Assembly (NCBI RefSeq): GCF_047675955.1
Contig: NC_132910.1
Coordinates: 89,802,923 to 89,866,922, forward strand
DNA length: 64,000 bases
Source: Chlorocebus sabaeus
Taxonomy: Eukaryota > Chordata > Mammalia > Primates > Cercopithecidae
Reading direction: 5' to 3'
This document shows, one piece after another, positions 57,276 through 64,000 of the stretch. The first letter of the stretch is position 1; the number at the start of each line of letters is the position of its first letter. The notes below the pieces were generated by a model. The model saw only the letters and a list, made by a program, of their open reading frames with translations, was not told where the DNA came from and ran no database searches. The position numbers were made by a program, and so were the translations under genes.

Positions 57276-57600
57276 TACTAAGAGGTGGGTCCTTTAAGAG
57301 GTGATTAAGTTGACTCATGGATGGGGTTAGGGCCCTTATTTTTAAAAGCTACAGGCAGTGGGTTTTCTCTCTCCTGCTCTTCTGCATTGTGAGGACACAG
57401 AGTTTGGTGCCCCTTGCTCTTCAGCCTTTCACCATGTGAGGAAGGAAGCAGAGCAGACCCTCACCAGAGGCTGACCTGCTGGTGCCCTGACCTTGGACTT
57501 CCCAGCCTCCAGAACTGTGAAGAGATAGAAATTTCTGTTCTTCCTAAATTACTCAAAATATTTTGGTATTTTGTTATAGCAGCACAAATGGACTGAGACA
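57276..57600 (+). mobile_element. MaLR LTR, second part
   Basis: 'agaggtgggtcctttaagag', 'gaccctcaccagaggctg', 'cttggacttcccagcctcca' and 'ttgttatagcagcacaaatg' lead to the end 'gactgagaca'. Frames at 57414-57667 on both strands are LTR and CA-repeat sequence. Confidence 0.88.
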
Positions 57601-59529
57601 CACACACGTATAAAAACACACACACAAAACACACACAACACATAAAAATGATTACATGCAAATACACTGAAAGTTAAGAGTAACACAGAAACTATAACAT
57701 TGGTGGGATTAAGTCTAGCTTTTTTTGAATTCCAAATGTTCTAATGCAGTTGCATTCATTTCATTGTGCTCTCTGTAGCTAGGTAGGGTATTGCTTGGCC
57801 AACAAGAATTCTCCTGTTGACACTTGGGTGAATTCACAATGCTCTAGAATCTTTTTCTCAGTATTGCAAGCTCATATAGATGTTTTTTGACAACCTGAGA
57901 GTAGATCATTCTTTATAGATACACTCACATTAACCTTGCTTATAAAAGACCACTATATAAACCAAAGTGCAGATTATGTCTTTAAAATAAAAAATTTAAC
58001 TGCCAAGGGGAAAGGATATTTGTTGGGAGCTCAGTTATAACCTGTTGACTTAGTGATCATGGAATCAGATCAACAGCATTTGGCTTGAAGATGCTGATGT
58101 TTAAATAGGAATGTTTGTACTGTATGGGGCCTGATGGCTGCATCACCATGAAAAGGTTATTCCTATCCCCAGACAGATGGCATTTGCTGGACAGGAGAGC
58201 TCCTCCTGATCACGGCAGAGACATAACGCCAAGTCTGCCTCTGTGACCTTGCTAACTTCTGTCACTAATCATCTACTTCATTTTCTCATTGACATGATTT
58301 TTCTTACTAAATATTAATTCAACAGACTTCATAATAACTTTTTGACTTGCTAATATAGCCAGTTGCATATTGTCCTTCCTGTTTCTGGACCTTAGCAACA
58401 TTTATATTTGTCATGTTTTTGCATCTGTCTAAACTCATTATGTTTTTCTTTTACAAGTAATTGCTAGAAACTCAGGAGTACCTTGTTTTCCCTATTGTCT
58501 ACACTGGAATTATAAAAACAATTTCTGAAGTCAGGAAAGTAAATAATCTGTATTAGGAAAAGTTCCTTTCTAAATAATATTTTTTAATGTAAATGCTTTG
58601 GAACTTGTAACAGAGACCCAGCTTGAATCTACCATGTATTCATCTCAAATTTAATGTATTTGAACATTGCAAAAGGACTAGTGGGGCAGGCTCACCAGGA
58701 ATCTTTTTAATTATGATCAAACTCTTCCTAGGAAAGAACTCATCCAAAAAAAAGAGTCAATGTCCTCTTGAAACTTGGAAGAGAGAAGTAAATGAGAGTA
58801 TAGCATAGGGACTGTCATTCAGACTCTCCTCCAGCCCACACTCATGACAGGTTGTGCCAGGGGAGCCAAAACACTTTCTTCTCTGAAGCCTGCATGGGAC
58901 CTTTAGAGTTTATCAGCAGTGGCTGGGTGATGGTGGCAGCAGCTTTGTGCACATTGTAACCATGGGTAGTAATAGCTTCAAAGTTCAGGTGTCAAGGGCA
59001 CAGAAGTCATGCCCCCACTGCCAGTCATCAAGTAACTTACATCAAGTATCTCATCATGGACATTGGCAGTTGTGGCTCTGTGGGTGGACACTGGCAATGC
59101 AGCTGCACTGGGCATCTATGGTAACCAGGGCTATTATTATAGCTATCCAGGAGAGGAGATGTTTTTGAAGTTTACATAACACATCCATTTCTTAGAGACT
59201 TTCAGACTATTTTGGCAAATTTAAGAGGCCTGAACCTTGTTCAGACCAAATGAGAATGCATATACACAAATGTTGCTTTGTAACTGTTGTTATATTCTCC
59301 CATACCAATGTAGGAGTGTCCTGGGAAATACAGTTCACATACCTGAAAGTTAAGTTTCAGTTGGATAGAATCATTTCACTTATGAAAAATGATTCCTTCT
59401 CAGATGACAAAAGACCAAGTAATCACTGTTATTCCTACTAAAATCAAGCTATATCTGGGTTTGGAAAATGTTCACTTTGAAATTTGAAAAATTATTTTAA
59501 AAATAGAGTACAAGTTATATCATAAACAC
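57601..59529. other. Mostly unique sequence
   Basis: CA repeats run to about 57640. After that I recognise nothing for 1.9 kb. Frames at 58623-58808, 58947-59168 and 59250-59441 have no domain. Confidence 0.5.
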
Positions 59530-59730
59530 TCCTCTCTGCCACCCAAAATAAACAAACATTAATATCTTGTTACATATGCTTCAGATCTTTATCTTACAAG
59601 AAGTAAAAGATTAAACTCAAAGATACTGTCCCTTAGAGCCCCTTCTCCACTCCCATTCCCACCCCTCCCCTCCATCCCAAGAGCAAATTATGGATGCCAT
59701 TTTTAAATCCACAACAAATAATGTAATACA
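59530..59730 (-). mobile_element. Old L1M/HAL1-like fragment
   Basis: 'acaaacattaatatcttgtt', 'gatactgtcccttagagccc' and a pyrimidine tract 'cccattcccacccctcccct' resemble the reverse of an old L1 3' UTR segment. It is weak, with no termini seen. Confidence 0.4.
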
Positions 59731-60572
59731 TTATTTATAGATGTGAAAATAACTACAAAGCAAAAGTATAATGACAAGGAATAAATATATGCTAAGGTAA
59801 TTTTTAAAAATAAGAGATGGAAAGAGAATGTTTTACTCCTCTCATAAATACTATAAATTGTTTAGACCCTTTTAAATTCATATTTAATTCAAGGAAAAGT
59901 AATCAAGGATAATCGAATACTCTAAGAAAAGTATTGCACAGCTATAACCTCACTCTTCCTTTTCAGTTGAGTGAGAAAATGATAGAAGAAAGTTGGGAAC
60001 TGGGAACCAGAGATAAGATAGTGTTTCGTCCTCCCAGCAATCCTTCCTTTAAAAACTGACAGGAGAGACCCACAGTTGATCTCTGAGAAGTGAGTAGCTG
60101 GAGGCACCAGGATACCAGCCAAGCCTAAAGGATAAAGCAAATCCCCGGACATAGCTTTTGATTCCAAGCTAAGAAGTGCAAGGTAAGCTACCAAAAGCAT
60201 TCTAATCAGGGCCTAGATGTGTTTGATTACAATAAATCAACATCTGTAAAATTCATGAAAAAACTACCCAATGTTTTCATAGCCTTTATTTGACTTTAGA
60301 GCAATTAGAAAGCTTCATTTAAGTACAGTAATCATTAAATCTATTTAAATAAGGTTTTCAATTGCAAAGCAAAAATAATGTACAAATTGGGGATTATACA
60401 TCAGGAGCCAGATTTCTAATTAAACAAGGAGATTAAACCTATTCATTTATCTCTGTTTCTTTCTGAAATTTATCCAATATTAATATTAAAGGAATAAAAA
60501 AATACATTAACTCTCAAGTTCTCAGAGCATGAATGGGGCTTGACCACTGGCCCTAGATTGGGGAAAGAAAAT
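59731..60572. other. Unique sequence
   Basis: Nothing recognised. The minus frame 60200-59922 (92 codons) has no domain. Confidence 0.45.
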
Positions 60573-60894
60573 GGAAGTCTCAGCCAGGTGTAATGGCTCA
60601 TACCTGTAATCCCAGCACTTTGGGAGACCAAGGCAGGCAGATCACTTGAGGTCAGGAGTTCCAGATCAGCCTGGCCAACAAGGTTGAAACCCCCTGTCTA
60701 CTAAAAATACAAAATGTAGCCAGGTGTGGTGGTGCGCACCTGTAATCCCAGCTACTCAGGAGGCTGAGGCATGAGAATCACTTGAACCCGGGAGGTGGAG
60801 GTTGCAGTGAGCCGAGATCCCGCCACTGCACTTCAGCCTGGGCAACAGAGCAAGACTCGGTCTCAAAAAAAAAAAAAAAAAAAAAGGACGTCTT
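60573..60894 (+). mobile_element. AluS-type element with target-site duplication
   Basis: The body 60582-60885 runs from 'agccaggtgtaatggctc' to a 21-base poly-A. The flanks 'ggaagtctc' (60573-60581) and 'ggacgtctt' (60886-60894) match at 7 of 9. The minus frame at 60974-60756 is Alu antisense. Confidence 0.93.
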
Positions 60895-61455
60895 TCAGAA
60901 AGCAAATCACAGGAAACAACAACAATAAAGAAGAATCCACAAAGTTCTGGAAGATGGAAAGGAGGTGGACTCATGGTAATTGAGTCGAAGAGAGAAGGCT
61001 GGAAACTATCACGCTGGAGGAGAGAGGCAAGAAGACAATAGGAGCCAACTCTTTCACGTCATAGAATCCCAGAAAGATACAAGATTTGGAGGTGCTAGGA
61101 GCCAAGTGAGACTGATAACTAACATCCTCCTTTTTCCTCAGTGGAGTACACAAATGGTTAAGACACAGATGTGGATGCCAGACAACGGGAGATCAAATGT
61201 CACCTTTAATCTAGAATCCTACATTGGATACTGGACTAGAAAAACATTTGGGGAAAAAGTAATGAAATTCAAATACGGTTCCATGGATTAGCTAATTGTA
61301 ATGTATTATGAATCACCTGCTTTCTGTCTTTGCTCTGTGGTTATGTAAAAAGTTAACATTAAAGAAAGCTGGGGGAGGAACGTACAGAAATTATCTGTAC
61401 TATTCGTGCAAATTGTAGGTCTAAAATTATTTCAAAATTAAACTTTTTAAGTTAA
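60895..61455 (+). mobile_element. L1M 3' UTR
   Basis: Blocks include 'gggagatcaaatgtcacc', 'ttggatactggactagaaaa', 'tgtggttatgtaaaaagtta', 'aagctgggggaggaacgtac', 'tatctgtactattcgtgcaa' and 'ctaaaattatttcaaaatta'. They give the end of an L1M (L1MB to MD-like) element. The upstream extent is uncertain; 61180-61455 is the firm part. Confidence 0.75.
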
Positions 61456-61835
61456 ACATCTCCTTGATTGCTGATAAAGCCAATATTAGAAAGCATAGCT
61501 TATTCTGCCTGAATTGGATAAATGTGCTCACTTCAGATTTGGGCAGATTTACCTAATCATAACTGCAAGCAATACTGTGCCATTTCAAGTCTTACCACAG
61601 AATAGAGTCAGCAGGCTCTAAGCCTACACAGGGCCCAGAGCTAAAGAGAGCACATGCTCTGCTTCAGACAGGCGAAACTTCAGTTTAATATCTTAGGATC
61701 TCCTCAAAGAAAGGTGAGCAGAAAGGGCTGAGCTATGCCTGCCCAGTTCCTTCCCCGCTCTCCCCAATTAAGTATGTCACTCCTTGTCGCCTGGGGAGGA
61801 GTCAAGACAGAGAAGAAAGAATCCAGGAGCATTGT
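61456..61835. other. Unique sequence
   Basis: Nothing recognised. Confidence 0.45.
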
Positions 61836-62339
61836 TTTCAACGCAGTGCTCTCAGACTTTTTGGTCTCAAGGCCCTTTTACACTATTAAAAATAATTGGA
61901 GACCTCAAAGAGCTTTTGTTCTTACTAGTTATATATTTAAACATCTACTATAAAACTGACACTTTTTAGTATTTATTTATTTATTTATTTAAATACTATT
62001 ACTAACACCAATAGATGTTAACATGAATAACATATTTCATGAAAAATAATAATTTTTTCCAAACCAAAAAGTATAATGAGAAGAGTGTCCTTGTTGTTCA
62101 TTTTTACAAATCTCTGTAATGGCTGCCTTAACAGAAGACAGCTGGATTATCACAGCTGCTTCTGCATTCGATCTGCTGTGATATCACATGTCATGTTGCC
62201 TCTGGAAAATTCCCCTACACACTTACAGGAGAATGAGAGTGAAAAGAGCAAATAATATCTAGTGTTTCTAGAAAAAATATTTTGGCCTTCCATCCCTCAG
62301 AGATCCCTGGACTACTCTTTGAGAACTACTGTTCTAATA
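61836..62339 (+). mobile_element. hAT nonautonomous DNA transposon, 488 bp
   Basis: The body 61844-62331 starts 'cagtgctctcagactttttg' and ends 'tttgagaactactg', near-complementary hAT termini. Internal 'aataattggagacctcaaag', 'gcttttgttcttactag', 'catgaataacatatttcatg', 'gaagacagctggattatcac' and 'gatatcacatgtcatgttg' identify one family whose MER/Charlie number I cannot fix. The flanks 'tttcaacg' and 'ttctaata' match at 4 of 8, and all four differences are transitions. A (TTTA)n run at 61970-61991 lies inside. Confidence 0.75.
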
Positions 62340-63229
62340 AATGTCTCTCTATGTGCAGAACAGACGAGGTAAATGTTCCCCCAATGGAAGGCAGCACAAA
62401 GGCTGTAGAAGACAGTGATGAAGGCTAAAAGAAGGGTGCCCCAGAGACAGAGAAGCTTTGAAGAAAATCTGGCTATGAAGCAGAGAAACTCTTCCCCCAG
62501 TTTCTCTTTCAAGTAGCACTGTCAGGTGACTGCCTCTCTCTCTCTGCTGGCAATTTACTGAGAGGCTGAACCCTGACAATCTCCAGACTCAGGGAAGCCG
62601 GCAGAGCTGAGGAACACCCTACTAAAACAGGAAACTGGGAGGAATTTAGCACAAGATTCAATGACATCCCTCATCCCTCTTGCCCTACTCAGCTTCTAAC
62701 ATCCTGGCCTCTTAGTTTGTTACCCATGCCCCAACACACACACCCTAAGTGAGAGGTTGGGAAATTCTTCTCTGAGGAAACAGAATAAGCCAAGAAGGGG
62801 GAAAAAAATAAACCCTATAAATACTGAGAGTTGGGATATCCATCAATGAAACAGCCCCAATCAATTACCCAAAATTAAAGCCCACATCTTGGCAAGCCCC
62901 ACCTCTGCACACACAGTTCCAATAGCTGCAGATGTTGCACTCTTGTGTGCTAATAGACAGTCCAGAATGACTAAACCAGACATTCTCAGAAAGCATCCAA
63001 TGGGGAAAAAAACAGACAAAATTATAAAAAACGAATGAAAAGACAATGTGGTTTCTTTAAAAAAAAAAAAAGAACATTCATCAACAACAAAGGGCTTCTT
63101 GGAAATTAAAAACATAAAAGCAGAAATTTAAAAATTAATTAAAGTTTTGTAAGATAAAGCTGAGAAAGTCTTTCAGAAAGTAGATCAAAGAAAAATGAAT
63201 AGAAAATAGAAAAAATAATACTTAGAATA
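62340..63229. other. Mostly unique sequence
   Basis: No gene is recognised. Minus frames at 62579-62312 and 63115-62861 have no domain. An A-run is at 63059-63072. Confidence 0.45.
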
Positions 63230-63756
63230 TCAGAGAATTGATACCGGCTAAACTTGCAACAAATATAACCCCAGAAAGAGTTAACTGGGAAAATTACCAG
63301 ATAAATAAAAATTAAATCTTCACAGAATTGAGGAGCCTGAGTTTCCAAGTTGAAAGAGTCTATTTCCAGGAAAATATATAAATATATGAAAAAGCAAAAA
63401 AAAACACATAGATGTGAAACTCTAGCAAACAACGGATAAAGAGAAAATCCTAAAGGCTTCAAGAACACAAAAACAATGGAGAGGCATCAGACTTGAGAAT
63501 AATAACTCTAAGAATCACATGATAATGGAGAAATGAAATGCCTTCAAAATGCTGAAGAAAAATGCTATCCACCTAGAATCCTAAACTCAAATCATCATTC
63601 AAGGATGAGGATAGATTAAAGACATATGCATAAAGGCAACATCTAAAAAAGATTACTTCCCAGGAAAGCCTTTTTTCAAGATGCTCCTAGAAGGTGTAAT
63701 CCATTGAAAGAAAAGAGTCAACCAAGGAAAAACAACAGGGAATCCAAGACAGAAGG
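63230..63756 (+). mobile_element. Old L1M fragment
   Basis: 'ctgagtttccaagttgaaag', 'gagaaaatcctaaaggcttc', 'atgccttcaaaatgctgaag', 'atccacctagaatcctaaac' and 'aggaaagccttttttcaag' follow the order of an ancient L1 (L1ME/M4-like) internal segment. It ends where the MLT1 begins. The minus frame 63468-63139 is its complement. Confidence 0.7.
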
Positions 63757-64000
63757 TGTGGTTGTCAGTCTTCAAGACGGCCCTAAATGAGCCCCTCCTC
63801 CTGGGATTCACAGCCTTGTACGGTCCCCTCTGGTATTGGACAGGGTCTATGTGGACAATAGAAGATAGCAGAAGTAACAAGCTATTCCTTCTGGCATTGG
63901 GTTCCGTCTTTCTCCCTTCCACTCTTTCTCTCTCACCAGCCACTAACTCTGGGGGAAGCCGGTGTGAGCAGTGCTATAGAGATGTCCGTTTGGTGAGAAC
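63757..64000 (+). mobile_element. MLT1-type MaLR LTR, cut by window end
   Basis: It starts 'tgtggttgtcagtcttcaag', then 'ctcctcctgggattcacagc', 'cttgtacggtcccctctgg', 'tggacaatagaagatagcag' and 'ctctgggggaagccggtgtg', the first half of an MLT1 LTR. The remainder lies outside the window. The minus frame 63943-63653 is LTR sequence. Confidence 0.85.

Overview
The window is AT-rich primate genomic DNA, almost certainly human or another ape. The evidence is the interspersed-repeat content: dimeric Alus of J, S and Y type, free Alu monomers, primate L1MA/L1PB LINE-1s, THE1/MST/MLT1 MaLR LTRs, MIR and L2, and hAT/Tigger DNA transposon relics. I found no protein-coding exon, tRNA, rRNA, snRNA, CRISPR array or CpG island that I can support. 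All long open frames either lie in repeats or look like chance frames in unique DNA. It reads as intergenic or deep intronic sequence.

Layout. 0-8.3 kb: Alus, a MER20, old L1M fragments, an ERV class I LTR with a visible primer-binding site and leader, and a MaLR LTR abutting it. 8.3-15 kb: a repeat-poor stretch with only an L2 and a MIR, containing AT-rich homeodomain-like motif clusters; this is the best candidate for conserved regulatory DNA. 16-20.3 kb: an unexplained direct duplication of about 130 bp, a MIR split by a 2.3 kb L1MA, and an MLT1 LTR split by a THE1 LTR. 20.3-31.6 kb: mostly unique DNA with MIR/L2 remnants. 31.6-33.1 kb: a nest of two MLT1-like LTRs plus an Alu; the inner LTR carries a perfect 36-bp tandem duplication whose units each fold into a hairpin. 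35.4-40.1 kb: an MLT1 LTR, then a reverse-strand L1 containing an MSTA LTR that itself contains an Alu left monomer. 41.6-48.5 kb: a MaLR LTR, MIRs, a hAT element, an inverted AluY pair, a potential Z-DNA tract and an AluJ. 49-57.6 kb: a GATA microsatellite, L1M pieces, a MIR inside an L2, a MER1 inside an LTR, an Alu inside an L1M, a full L2 3' end, and a MER2 inside a MaLR LTR. 57.6-64 kb: mostly unique DNA, then an AluS, L1M fragments, a 488-bp hAT element and the start of an MLT1 LTR cut by the window end.

Since there are no recognised genes there is no pathway to describe. The informative content is insertion history: target-site duplications and nesting give relative ages for many elements. 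Family names come from memory of consensus sequences and have not been checked by database search. Boundaries without a target-site duplication are approximate, by about 10-30 bp. I found no evidence for an undescribed biological system.
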